In this document: piece by piece, positions 23,536 through 38,600 of the stretch
Numbering within the stretch: position 1 is the stretch's first letter
Layout of the letters: each line of letters begins with the position of its first letter
Source: Hansfordia pulvinata
Taxonomy: Eukaryota > Ascomycota > Sordariomycetes > Xylariales
Direction: 5' to 3'
Assembly (NCBI GenBank): GCA_006538405.1
Contig: BJKQ01000015.1
Location: 496,001 to 560,000, forward strand
DNA: 64,000 nucleotides
Program-made: the position numbers and the translations under genes
The notes under the pieces: model-generated
What the model was told of the DNA's origin: nothing
Databases searched by the model: none
The model's input: the letters and a program-made list of their open reading frames with translations, nothing else

Positions 23536-25359
23536 GACGTCCTGCTGCAGAGGGCGCAAGCGGTTGCCAGTCGCATGAAAGCCTCAGCTCTCAGCGCGGC
23601 CAGCTCCCCAAACCTGCTTTGCAGCAAGCATACGGATACTATTCCTACAACAGCCAAAGCAACTGGTGCTTGATTTCCAGGCGCTTGGGCGCCGCAGCCC
23701 TGGGCTTTCGACTCGCGCCCCTACGTGTGCTTCGACCAAGCCGGGTAATTCGGCGTCTTGGGGGCCAATATACGCTCCTCTGACACCCCCTAGATCAGTC
23801 TCAGTAGCGACAGGGAAGCACACATCGGTTGCCTGGATCTGGGGTACCGGCATTCCCAGCCGAGGCCTTTCTCGTTTGCTTGACGACTTATGCGTGGTAC
23901 GGATTCAGACCGTGGCTCGTTGCCACTGCATCCGATCCGAGCCGGTCCGTTGCAGAAGACTTGTCGACTCGGGCAGTGGTGAATGCGGCTAAGCCAACCA
24001 TGAATCCGTCTTCTAGAGGCGTGTCGTTGCGAACACGACGTGGCGAGAGCAGGAAAAGCGGTTGGCCTTATGGCAAACAAGAAGGGACGAGCCGGATTGA
24101 GCGCCTGAAGCCGTTTGGATGCTCCGGGCTAAACCTACTTGTGTCGAGGGAAGCGGCAAATACATGAGTGCGTGCAGAGAGAAGCAGGATCGCGGCCTAG
24201 CTGGCAAGAAGGAAGGGGGCAAACCGAGTCGAGCACGGCGAGCACCAGACCCACACCACTGTGCGTGTGTGCCTCGTCACTCTTGTCGGAGAACCGCCAT
24301 TCTTCGCGATGGTCCCGCGATCACAGCAAAGTTGAAAGAAATCGCACTGAGCTGAAATTGCACTGAGCTGAAATTGCACTGAGCTGAGAAGGACCGAGGA
24401 TCGCAAAGTATGGACCGACTGGCGTCGATCTGGCAGCAACAGGCACCGCTACACATGGTATTCGTTGATGAATACCTGGTAGCATCAGGCAATCCCACCG
24501 GTGGCGCATCGCACTCCCCCGGAATTCCACACATACCCATCTGCGCCGCTGCTCGTGCTTGCTTGCAGGGACAATTTGGGTTGGTTTTCTCCCGGCGGAC
24601 TCCCCGAACTACCTCAAGGAGAAGAAAGAGTTCCGCGTGGCGCGGGGGCAGGATTGGCAGGGTTCGGCCGCGGGGGGCAATACACACGACGAAGGATCCT
24701 GCGCGCCCGCTGTCGCCCAGGATGCAGGGAACTCATCAGCCAACTTCGGTCGCCCGTTTTGCGTGCTAAGTTAGCCATGAGTTCACAGATCTTCAGCCTG
24801 CAGGCTCTTGTGAGAAGTCTCTTCTTACACCGCCAGACACGCAGCAGGTAGCGCAGTCACCCAGTGCAAAGATTGAGGCCGGTTGGATTGCAAGGTAAGT
24901 GGGTGCACCCATCTCGGTTCTCATCTGGTCGGCGGCGATTTACAAAGCTGGTCAGATCCCAAAAGGCCCCGGCGTGGCATGAGTGTTCCTGACGAGGCAC
25001 CGCCACCGGGGCGAAAAGATGACTGTCAATAGCGGCAACAAGTCAGTGAGTCCTCGAAGAGGCTGTCAGAGCGAGCGACCAAGCGAGCAAAAGAAGCTGC
25101 GCCGTGAATATGGCCTGGCTGGCTGGGCCGGGCAGGGCGCGCGTGGCGATGAAGGATGCGGTGTGCCAGAGCCTTCGGGCTCACCAGCCCACAAGGAAGC
25201 GGCAATTCTTTATATCGGGATTGAGGGCTAACATTTACTCAGACTCGGAAGGCTGACCTGTGAACAGGGGACAGAGGTGTCGACTTTTAAAGTGCCAGGC
25301 GCGCTGATGCGGTGCGCTACCTCTCCTGTTCCTTTTGGCTAATTCCCCTCCCCCCCCTT
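23536..25359. other. Gene-poor region
   Basis: This 1.8-kb stretch has only short, two-strand open frames without recognisable domains, plus a 16-bp tandem repeat at 24345-24387. A C-rich run at 25346-25357 precedes the promoter repeat of the next gene. Confidence 0.45.
24345..24387. repeat. 16-bp tandem repeat, 2.7 copies
   Basis: CACTGAGCTGAAATTG occurs at 24345-24360 and 24361-24376, with a partial third copy at 24377-24387. The copies are identical, which suggests recent slippage. Confidence 0.9.
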
Positions 25360-25446
25360 TATAGTCTCTGACTTGGTCCCCGATCGCAGCCAGGACTTCG
25401 GCCCCCTCTATAGTGCTTTACTTGGTCCAAGATTGCAACCAGCACT
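25360..25446. repeat. 38-bp degenerate direct repeat in promoter
   Basis: The segments 25360-25397 and 25409-25446 align without gaps at about 29 of 38 positions. Shared blocks in order are TATAGT, ACTTGGTCC, GAT, GCA, CCAG and ACT. The second copy ends 87 bp before the ATG at 25534. Conserved blocks separated by diverged bases suggest two copies of a regulatory element or transcription-start region. Confidence 0.6.
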
Positions 25447-25533
25447 CTACTCGATCCCAGGTAAAAGGAGAAACAAAGGAAACCGCCAAGCGAGACAACC
25501 GGCGCGCAGAACACCTAACGTTCAAACCCGACA

Positions 25534-26349
25534 ATGCGCTTCTCGACGCTCTTCCCGGCCGCGGCGCTGCTGCTGGGCGCGGGCTCGCCGGCCATGGCCC
25601 AGCAGGAGGGCCTGGAGGGCATGGAAGACATGAGCCACCTGACGCGGCGCGGCATGACGCTCTCGCAGCAGGACATTGCCCAGCACGTGCCGCCGGCCTG
25701 TATGCCGCTCATCACCAACGCGGCCAGCTCGTGCAGCTCGACGGTGCAGAACCCCGGCCCCAACAACAACCAGACGATGCAGTGCATTGCCAAGGACTTT
25801 GCCACGTGCGGCGTCATCCCGCAGCTGCTGTACGGCAGTGCGCAGGCCCATCTCAAGAACCCGGACGACCCGAACGCCGACAAGGCCTTCACCACGCAGC
25901 GGATGCGCTTCCTCGCCGCCCTCATGGCCATCTTCTCCAAGGAGAAGATCTCGGACATTACCGAGGGCACCCCGCTGGCGCAGGCCGTGCTGGCCTACTT
26001 TTACGACACCCCCAACCTGAATCAGTTCATCACCCTGGCCCAGGACAACCCATCCCTGCTGGCTGGCGTCCTCAAGGGCGGCGGCGGCGGCGAGAGCAAG
26101 CGGGACGTTGCGGCCGGGTCGACCGAGCTTGCCCTGGCCGCACCTTCGGCGCGCAGAGATGTCAGAGAGGCGGCGGTACGCAGGGAGGAGGGCAACTTGG
26201 TCAAGGCCCGGGCCGGCATGCCCTTCAGTCTGAGAAAGGCCGCCATTCTGGGCTTCTTTGCCATCGCTGCCGCCGCGATTGTCTTTGTCATCATAGGTTT
26301 GATCGAAGGCGCCAAGCTGCTCAAGAAGGGCGCCGAAAAGGTAGCCTAA
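25534..26349 (+). CDS. Signal-peptide protein with C-terminal membrane segment
   Basis: I do not recognise this 271-aa protein. It starts with a typical signal peptide (MRFSTLFPAAALLLGAGSPA, cleavage probably after AMA). The luminal or extracellular part has four cysteines in PACMPLI, SSCSST, MQCIAKDF and ATCGV, which could form two disulfides, and one possible N-glycosylation site (NQT). Around 185-215 it is Gly-rich with KR and RR dibasic sites that Kex2-type proteases could cut. Near residues 232-255 a hydrophobic helix (AAILGFFAIAAAAIVFVIIG) is followed by a Lys-rich tail, giving type I topology. The single exon shows no frame problem. A cell-surface or secretory-pathway role is an inference from the layout only. 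Confidence 0.75.
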   Translation: MRFSTLFPAAALLLGAGSPAMAQQEGLEGMEDMSHLTRRGMTLSQQDIAQHVPPACMPLITNAASSCSSTVQNPGPNNNQTMQCIAKDFATCGVIPQLLYGSAQAHLKNPDDPNADKAFTTQRMRFLAALMAIFSKEKISDITEGTPLAQAVLAYFYDTPNLNQFITLAQDNPSLLAGVLKGGGGGESKRDVAAGSTELALAAPSARRDVREAAVRREEGNLVKARAGMPFSLRKAAILGFFAIAAAAIVFVIIGLIEGAKLLKKGAEKVA

Positions 26350-30645
<4,296 letters not shown>

Positions 30646-31183
30646 AGGGGAGGCTGGTGTGAGGGTTGTCCGGAACGGCTTTCCCGGACTAATCGCCCCC
30701 CCAAATTCCCTGGCCTGAGCATCTGTAATAAGGAAGGGGAGGATTCTGTAGATATTTGAATTTCAGCATGTTGCTCGAAAATGCCCTGCGGCACCTCGTC
30801 ACAGCCTTTGCACTCAACTGATCACGGCCGCGTGATCATCGCATTCCAGGAGAGGCCACCTTGACCAGCAAAAGTCCTCGGGCAAGAAACTTGACGAAGT
30901 TGGTTCTCAAACGCTTATCAATTGTCATAACCAACGTGGCCTGGAGCGGTAAAGCTCACAAAACAAGACGCCTGCCCCGTCGCCCAATACAGAGTATCCC
31001 CCCAAAAAAATCCAAACGCGCCCCTTTGCTTGTACACCAAAACGCCCCTGTCCCTTCCCTCCCTGGGGCCCTCACTGTGCCCGGCCCCATGTGCATGACA
31101 AAAGCAGACTTTGAACCACCCAAGCACTACAACAGTGCGATCCAAGAAGAAGGAAAGTAAAAACCGTGACGGCGGCCTCATGC
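30646..31183. other. Convergent 3' region
   Basis: This is shared 3' flank of the oxidoreductase and UBC6-like genes, which face each other. No gene or structured RNA is evident. Confidence 0.4.
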
Positions 31184-32167
31184 CTAAGCCTTCCACCCGA
31201 CCATGACCTTGACAACCATGGCGGCAAGCAGCACAGCCACCATCAGGATGGCGTAGTCCAGCCACTCTGGTATTCCCATGTTGGGGTCCGCCGTGGGGGC
31301 TCTTTGTATCGTCGGCGCCCGGGGCGCGGCGCGCGATGCGGGGCCGGGTAGCGGCGCGCGGCGCGCGAGCAGCTGAGGCTGCGTGCGGGTCGGCGTCGGC
31401 GCCGGAGCAGCCGGGTCAACGGGAGCGGGGGCGGGAGCGGGAGCAGGAGCAGGAGCAGCGTCTTGCTCGGGGGCCGTCTGGACAAAGCCCTCGGCCAGCT
31501 GGGCCGACTCGACATCCTCGTTGGGGCCGTCCCCGGCGTCGGCATCGGCGTCGGCCTTGGCGCCGTTCAGGTCGTCGCGGAAGGCCAGCTTCATCTCGTC
31601 GGGCACGCTGACGTCGTCGTCCCGGGGCCCGGAAGACTGGGCGGCGGCGGGGTGCTTGTGCGCGTACGCCTCGGCGCACTCGCGCATGATGTCGCGATTG
31701 GTGGCGTCGCAGGCGTGGCACCTCCAGGAGACCGAGTCGGCGGCGAGGCGGCGGCGGGTCTCGGCCGAGGTGTCGATGCCGCCGAGCTGGCCCTGGGAGT
31801 CGGTCTCCATGAACGTGCGCAGCGCGACGAGGGCGGTGCGCACGCCCCAGGCGGGCTGCCAGGTCTCCTCGTGGTGGCCGGAGATGGAGAGGCAGATCTC
31901 GCGGTTAGCCTCGAAGCGGCCCGAGGGCGTAGTGAAGCGGAAGGACGGGGGCCGCAGCGGGTAGGTCGGGGGCAGGTTGATGCGGCCGTGGTAGATGCCC
32001 TCGGCGTAGGGCGAGTTGGGCGGCCCGCGCAGGGTGAAGTGCCACTCGAACATGTCCTCCTCGAGGGGCGCCGCCGTATAGTCGGGGGACGGCGCGTCGG
32101 ACAGCTCGGCCGCCTCTTTGAGGATGCGCTTGATCGTGGGCGACTTGGTGTTGACCTTGGTCGCCAT
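31184..32167 (-). CDS. UBC6: Ubc6/UBE2J-type tail-anchored E2
   Basis: This is a ubiquitin-conjugating enzyme of the ER membrane, used in ER-associated degradation. I chose the ATG at 32167 (MATKVNTKSPTIKRILKEA), which begins the conserved UBC fold; the open frame extends 70 codons upstream but that part is proline-rich and unlike the family. The UBC domain covers about residues 8-160, with TYPLRPPSFRFTTPSGRF and the catalytic cysteine Cys92 in REICLSISGHHEETWQPAWG. The SWRCHACDATNRDIM segment near 180 is typical of the UBE2J branch. An acidic linker and a Pro/Ala-repeat linker lead to a C-terminal hydrophobic anchor (YAILMVAVLLAAMVVKVMV). Length is 327 aa in a single exon with no frame problem. 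Confidence 0.92.
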   Translation of the reverse strand: MATKVNTKSPTIKRILKEAAELSDAPSPDYTAAPLEEDMFEWHFTLRGPPNSPYAEGIYHGRINLPPTYPLRPPSFRFTTPSGRFEANREICLSISGHHEETWQPAWGVRTALVALRTFMETDSQGQLGGIDTSAETRRRLAADSVSWRCHACDATNRDIMRECAEAYAHKHPAAAQSSGPRDDDVSVPDEMKLAFRDDLNGAKADADADAGDGPNEDVESAQLAEGFVQTAPEQDAAPAPAPAPAPAPVDPAAPAPTPTRTQPQLLARRAPLPGPASRAAPRAPTIQRAPTADPNMGIPEWLDYAILMVAVLLAAMVVKVMVGWKA

Positions 32168-33992
32168 GGTGGTGGTGAGGCCGGAGGCGATGGGGATACT
32201 GTCGAAGAGGCTGGGAACGTTGCCGGTCGGGGCCGGGTCAGGCAGGGGCGGCGGTGGGCGTGCGGTGGAATGCGGTCGAGGTGGAAGAAAGAGATACGGG
32301 CCCGGGAGAGGAGAGGCGAGCGAGGAATGATGTTGGTCGAGTCGAGGTTCAAGTCCGCCCGAAGTGAACAGCAGCAATGCAATGGGAGGTGATGCAGTCC
32401 AATCCAGGCGATGCGGATACCTGCCAGATAAGAGACGGGTACACGTGAAAGCCGCGGGCCGCCTCGGCCACCGGAGTACCCCACAAGGTACCGGGGTGGA
32501 TGGCAGTTAGTTCACGCCACGAGGCAGTTGCGACCTCTCAATCGCGTTCAAGTACCTTCCCCTTCCAGTCGCAGGCAATTTCTCCCAACGCAGGAACCTT
32601 AAGCGAGCGAGTCTGTTTGTATAATAAGGTATCAAGTACCACTAGTCCCGACGGCACTCGTAGAGGTATGAATTGAAGCAACGACAGGACGGCGGGGCTG
32701 GGACGGCGGCCAACTGCACAGATGGGATCCAATGACGACAGATGTCCCATACTGCACCCGCGCGCTGGCCACCAGCCGGACCATCCAATGTGCATGGGGC
32801 TGGGGAGATCCACCAACGATGGCTAAAAATACCAAGAACCCCACGCCTGAGCCGGCCGACGTGGGCCACCTCTCCGCCCCGGACTCCGGCCTCCGGAATC
32901 CGAAATCTCCGCTCCTGCGTGCAGTCTGTCCGCGCGGAACGCCGACGGGGCGTCTCAACGCGTGTCGGGTCCCAGTCACGTTTATCAGAGGGCCGTGCTA
33001 GTTCTCGGTTCGGATCGGGAGTGGGAGAGCCATGCGTGACACTCTAAAGTAGAAGTAGCGAGTTTACCATCCATGTCGTGGTTTGCGCCGTCAGGCTATG
33101 TATACTTTACTCCTCGTGCTCTAGAAGTAGACATAATGTCTCCCGCGGAGACGTCCGTCACGCTGACTTGCGTACTCGGGAACTTTTCGGTATTTTCAAG
33201 TATTAGAGATGGTGGTGAGTCAAAATGCTCGACACCCGTCGGACGGTTATTGACTAAGTAAGCCCGGAATTCTCAAGGAAAGCCACCTTAACATCTCAAA
33301 CCAATATCAGAAGATTGTTGTCCTCGACGTTCTGGTGTTCTACATCAAACTCATACATGCACGCACGGGGGGAGCACACAACCAGGCCAGGTCTCTACTG
33401 ATACGCATACCTGGTCACAGACCGTCACAGCTTTTTTGTCACGCATCAGCAACTCGGAATGATGAGTCGTGATGCCCCCGTGGGCACCAGTCCACAATGC
33501 TCATAATTCAGCTCAAAAGCACGCCCGGCGCCAACCTCGCTCCGCGGTGATCATTTCCTTCTTCCATGTCTCTTGCCAAGTCGAGTTTCGCGAGTGGTAT
33601 GCACCCGGATTCCGGTACCTATCTCCTTCATTTGATTATCACCGGCTTGCAGACATGTAACACACCTGGCCCAAACTTATGCGAAGCACTTAAAATAACC
33701 GCATTGCCCTCGGTAGTGGGCAGTCGAAAAGGACAGACCGCGTAGCTGATATAAGCCGCTCCGGCGATGAGGCACGGCACGATCTGGTTGACAACCGCGT
33801 AATCCCCAACGTTCTACCATCGTCAGTAGTCCAGTTCAACTCATCCTCTTGCTCCGGTTTATTTACATTTCAGTCTATCACAGTTGCATCTTACGACTGC
33901 TACTTGTTGACCTGGTTATTACTTGAGATCTGTGCGTTCGTGATTGGGAGCCATGCTATTCAACAGGCCTTGGGCTATCCTGCGGCGAGCCT
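32168..33992. other. Intergenic region
   Basis: This 1.8-kb stretch holds the UBC6 promoter on the left and the BCS1-like 3' flank on the right. The sequence is unique, and no domain is visible in any frame. Confidence 0.45.
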
Positions 33993-35693
33993 CTACGTCT
34001 CTTTGCTCTTTGCGTCACCATCCGAACCGGCCGGCTTTGCCTCTTCCGGCTCGTCTTTGCCGTTGGCCTTCTTCGACTCGGCTTCCTGTTCAGTCTTCTT
34101 CTTGACTGCCTCTGCAACCCAATCATCTAAATCATCCAGAGCTTGCCTGGAGGACTCGTGCCGCTGGAGTAGGAACTCCTGCACTTGAGCAGGCGTAAAT
34201 GTATTTGGGGGAATGTGACTGGCAAAGTAAGTTGCAGCCTTCTCGACCTCTTGCATGGCAGGGCTGCTGGTTCCTTGAGGTTCCAGGATGGTCTTCTCGC
34301 TTATCTCGGGTTCATCAGGCTGGTACATGCGACGGAACATGGCCTCGCTTGCTGTCTGGTCAATGTGGCCCAGGTGCACCTTCCTGTCTATGCGGCCGGG
34401 CCGGAGCAACGCTTCGTCTAGCTTGTCAGGATGGTTGGATGTCATGAGAATGATGCGGCCTTCTTGGGAAGCGACACCATCCAAGACGTTGAGCAGTCCC
34501 GAGAGTGTCAGCGACGAGCCCAAGCCCGGCGGCATTGCCTGCGTCGCTCCCATTTTTGGCCTCAACTTGTCTTGCAGCGTCTCCTCGCTCGGTGGTGTTC
34601 GCTTCATGCCAACCGCGTCGATGTCTTCCAGGAGCACGATGCAATAGGGCGGTAGACTAGTGAACAGCTGCTCCAGAGTCGAGTCGCTGCTGATGCTGGG
34701 AACCTCGAGTACGTAGAGATCAAGACAGAAAGCGCCAGCTAGAGCTAGAGACAGCGACGACTTGCCCGTTCCCGGCGGCCCATAGAGGAGGTAGCCGCGC
34801 CTGTAAGGTATGCCGCGGCGAATGTAATAGTTCTGGGTGCGAGGATCAAGGTAGTGAGCGATATCCTTGACAAGCTCCTGCTTGACTTTTTCGTCGAAGT
34901 GGACAGTGTCCAGTCGCCGAATGGGCTTCTGGCAGCGGATTTCCCAGCGATAGCCGGCCCCCTTACAGCCGCGGATGGTGACCATGGATTCGCTTTGCTT
35001 GTCGGCGAACTCGCGGCACGTGTCGAAGAGGCGCTTGATAGGCGCCGGGCTGCGGCCCAGACACATGATGGTCACGCGCTCGTCGTCTTTCTTGGATTCC
35101 GAGACCATCATGCCGGGTCCGTTGGGGCCCATGAGACTGCGAGCCGAAGACACGCCTTTGCTGCGAATGACGGCAAACAGGTTGCTGTCGTGGAAAAACC
35201 AGGTGGTACCGAACGCGGGCATGTATTCGATGGGCGGCCGGCGACGTCCGAGCGTGGAGGGGCCGGACCCTGGCGCAGCCGAGCGGGAAGGGAAGGGAGC
35301 TGTGTCGAAGGTGAGGGAATATCGGCGGTTCGAATTGGACGAGGAGGAGGAGCCGGTGCTGCTTCGGGCCGTCAAGAGACGGGTGTTCTGCGGCTCGAGG
35401 ACGTGGACAGAAACCCAGTTCATGACTTGGTCGTGAAGCTCATCCTTCGCGGCGACGGTAACGGCGGCAGTCAGGAACTCGGTGCCCCAGGAGCAGACGC
35501 TGTCAATGACGCCCTGAGCATAACGGAGCACGCCCGCGCCGAAGCTCAGGATGGTGAGGAAGGAGGAGACCCGGTTGATGTCGACATCGAGGGTCTTGGT
35601 GAAGAGGTCGCGTAGCATCTGCGAGGCGCTGTGAGACGAGCCGAACAGGGGACCAGAGGCTGCGCCGCCGGCGTGAAAGGGCTGAGGAGGCAT
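33993..35693 (-). CDS. BCS1-like AAA ATPase
   Basis: This is a 566-aa AAA ATPase of the Bcs1 family. Yeast Bcs1 moves folded Rieske protein across the inner mitochondrial membrane, but fungi carry many Bcs1-like paralogues of unknown role. A hydrophobic stretch near 40-75 (VSSFLTILSFGAGVLRYAQG, then WGTEFLTAAVTV) could be the membrane segment. The BCS1 N-terminal domain follows to about 260, and the AAA module starts with RRGYLLYGPPGTGKSSLS (Walker A near 303). Walker B is CIVLLEDIDAV (near 349), with downstream MTSNHPDKLDEALLRPGRID (sensor and arginine-finger region). The C terminus is a charged Lys/Glu-rich tail. The Ser/Asn-rich insertion near 115-160 and the length (yeast Bcs1 is about 456 aa) favour a paralogue over Bcs1 itself. 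Confidence 0.85.
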   Translation of the reverse strand: MPPQPFHAGGAASGPLFGSSHSASQMLRDLFTKTLDVDINRVSSFLTILSFGAGVLRYAQGVIDSVCSWGTEFLTAAVTVAAKDELHDQVMNWVSVHVLEPQNTRLLTARSSTGSSSSSNSNRRYSLTFDTAPFPSRSAAPGSGPSTLGRRRPPIEYMPAFGTTWFFHDSNLFAVIRSKGVSSARSLMGPNGPGMMVSESKKDDERVTIMCLGRSPAPIKRLFDTCREFADKQSESMVTIRGCKGAGYRWEIRCQKPIRRLDTVHFDEKVKQELVKDIAHYLDPRTQNYYIRRGIPYRRGYLLYGPPGTGKSSLSLALAGAFCLDLYVLEVPSISSDSTLEQLFTSLPPYCIVLLEDIDAVGMKRTPPSEETLQDKLRPKMGATQAMPPGLGSSLTLSGLLNVLDGVASQEGRIILMTSNHPDKLDEALLRPGRIDRKVHLGHIDQTASEAMFRRMYQPDEPEISEKTILEPQGTSSPAMQEVEKAATYFASHIPPNTFTPAQVQEFLLQRHESSRQALDDLDDWVAEAVKKKTEQEAESKKANGKDEPEEAKPAGSDGDAKSKET

Positions 35694-38600
35694 GGCTGCG
35701 AGAGCGGGTTGGTTGTCGGGTGGCGAGGATGGCGACGGCGGCCGGGTCGATCAGGTTTCCAGACGACGGAACCTCGAGCACATTGCGCAGGAGAACAGGG
35801 CGTCGCAGCTAGCGGTTCAATGTCGGTATATTGGGGCTATCGCGGACATGGGACGGGGTGAGGTGCGCAGTCGAGCGGAGGCGCCAGGAGGTGGGAGCCG
35901 AGTGTTGGACTGAGGCGGCGAGAATGTCGGGACTGAAGGACGAGATTTCCACGCTTTCAATGATGATGCCAAGGTGACGCGACGGAGAGAAACAGCAAAA
36001 CAAGGCTGCGCAGAACAAACGTAGGCGAGGAGCAGTCAAAAAGGGCAGCAAGAAACCGAACAGAAGCACCTGCTGAGGCGCAGGGTCCGATGGAGACGAT
36101 GCAGTAGGCCTGTTAACAGGGTGGAAGAACAGGTTGGGGCTGAACGCGGCGCGGTTGCCTTGTGTGTCTGCCTGCTTGTCAGCCCGGTCGGTGGTGCCTG
36201 CCTCGTGACTGCGCTGCGGGCTGCACGAATGAGTCAACGGCAGGCGCGGACTGATGGCTGAAGGATCGCTGCAGGTGCGTGGTTCCTGCCCTGACCGTGA
36301 CAGGTTCGCGAGGCTGACCGAGGCCAATTCTATTTTCTTTCTTCTTCGGCTTCCCGCTCCCCCTTCAGCCTTCTCGCTCTTTGCCGACCGTCCGGTCCGG
36401 CGGCCAGAGATCCGCGGATGGTGGCCAGGGCGCTCAGCCTTGACTGACCCAGCTGACTTACCCACTAGAGACACCGAAAAGGGGTGGGATTGTCGCCTCT
36501 GGCACTCAAAAGCCCGTCTACGCGAGGTCGAATCCCCATACTGCATGCTACGAATAGCTGCCATGCTGCCTTCCATATGCTCATACTCCGTATGCATGTG
36601 AGTATAAAAAGGGGAAAAGAGATGGTGAGTTTCCACGCGGCACTCACTGTCTCTTGCTGTTGGTAGTGCAGCGAGTCGCTGGCCCGACCCTGAACGCGTC
36701 CACGCGAGCCGACCGTGTCGGGTGACGTCATTCGGGGGCAAGCAACAGAACCCTCACTCTGCGCACCAAAGTCCGACACTCCAAGCACAAACAGCTGTGC
36801 CTACGAGTGGGTGTTCAGGGAACCCGTGTATGTTGTTGAGAGAATCTGAAGTTCGCCGGAGCCCAGCGACGAGTCGATGACCATCGCAAGGCCTCATAGT
36901 CGTGCCACCGCATTTCCGCAGGAACTGGCGTCCACCGCGGTGAAGGGATCGGGGAGACAGGGCCAACGCGTCAAACCGAGTACAGTATCCCAGCCGCCGG
37001 ACCCTGAGATCTGGTCCTTTTCGAGCCTGACTGGCGCGGGACATGGCCTGCGTTTATCTTCGTTGCCCCTTGCGCCACCGAAACTCAATCTTCCCGTAGT
37101 CGCACGCGTTGCGGTCCCTGCGTTCAGCGGCACGCCACGGCACGGGTTCGGAGCTGCAAAGCATCACACGGACTGGTCAGTGCACTCATGGCTACCGTTG
37201 CTCCTGAGGCCTCCCCAGAACTGGCGGTCTGATAGGATCATACGAGTACCATGTGAATTCAAGAGGCTGACGAGCGGCGTCAGGTTGGCAAACCCGTCAC
37301 GACTACTCGTACAACTGGGCCGGGCCCATATAATGGACGAACGCAAAACCCAGCTGCCAGTTCAAGAACGCGCTGTCGTACCAGTCCTGACACGGCTGTA
37401 GACATGTCCAGACTGCCCCTACTCGTACTGTAGGCAGCGCGACCCGCACGAGTACAGTAATGAGGATGGAGATGGAATGCGGGTCGCCGCATAAAAGCAA
37501 ATCTAATGCTACGAGTACTCGTGCTGATGTGTACTCGTACGGGGCCGCGGAACCACAGAGTGGATGAACATGTGCTTGTATCTGCGAGAGCTGATAATCC
37601 AGGGGTTCGCCATGGCTAAAAGGGCCAGGGGCAGAGGGCACTTGGCGTGCAGGCATGGCAGGCCTTCTGAGCCGCGAGACACGCATGATCATCAGACTGG
37701 CGGCGTGCTGGTTGGAAAGAGTTCTCTAAATGACAACACCTATTTCTCTTGCCGGCTTTGGGGAGAGAAGTCTCTCCGAGTTCGGCTTGTCTCCGGGATG
37801 GCCGGCTGAGGGTCTGGTTTGTCTCTTCTCTCTCAAGGCAAAACCTGCGTCATGGAACCTGTCCTTGGTGTGTAATAATTTTCTCGCAAAATGGAGCACG
37901 AGTCGCGTTTGCTGACCGTTTGGTGGCCGCTTGCTGACAAGGGGGCCCTTTCATGACATGGTCAGGCCCGCCAAGCTGACAAGCAGCCCGGGCAGCTCCC
38001 AATTTCAGGCGCAGGGCGCGCGTTGTCGACCGCATGAGGCCGCCACCACAGTACTCGTACTCGGCTTCTGCGAAGTGAGAGGCCTGCCTGAACTCAGGCC
38101 AAAGGGCCGAAACCCGCCCACGAAACGGGCGCTGTGAAGTAAAAGTACTCGCACATCCGTCAGTGCGTGCCTCTCTACGTGCCGGCTGGGACGGAGCCGT
38201 GCGACTGCTAGGAGTGTTGGCGGCCCCCCCTCAGGCCCAAAGTGCGCATCTTAGTGCCTCAGGGCGACCACTCAGATCCCGAGTATTTGTGCTTTGTGCG
38301 ACGCCGGTGCTGGATTCCGCAGGCTTGCTGGAAGTGGCAAGCCGATCAGGGCTAATGACCTGCCCACCCTTGAAGTTGGCCTTGAGCACCTACTGAGTTA
38401 GTGTGGGGGTCTCGCATGTTGCGGCACGGGTTGGGCGGCCGGATCTCGTCGGCGGCCACAGTGGCTTGCATGCTGGCGTCCTTGGCTGCCACCCCCGTGG
38501 GAACGCCGCGCGCCGCGTACGACCACACGTACGCGCAATCGACACGACATGTACAAGGAGCTGCGACGGGCGGCCATTGCTGCTCAGTCCTTGACCAGCA

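Noticed and set aside
22083..25446. Active transposon or RIP-mutated repeat in the gene-poor stretch
   Set aside because: I found no terminal repeats, transposase or reverse-transcriptase motifs, and base composition is not strongly AT-shifted. Only a DUF7924-type gene is recognisable.
32168..32377. 70-residue N-terminal extension of the UBC6-like protein
   Set aside because: The extension is proline-rich and unlike E2 enzymes. The ATG at 32167 begins the conserved fold at the usual place.
36479..36545. tRNA-like T arm (GAGGTCGAATCCCC)
   Set aside because: The T stem does not pair properly, and no anticodon stem or acceptor stem can be formed around it.
35809..36741. 310-codon minus-strand open frame upstream of the BCS1-like gene
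   Set aside because: It has no recognisable domain and is Ser/Arg/Pro-rich. It overlaps the expected promoter of the BCS1-like gene, and plus-strand frames are open over the same bases.
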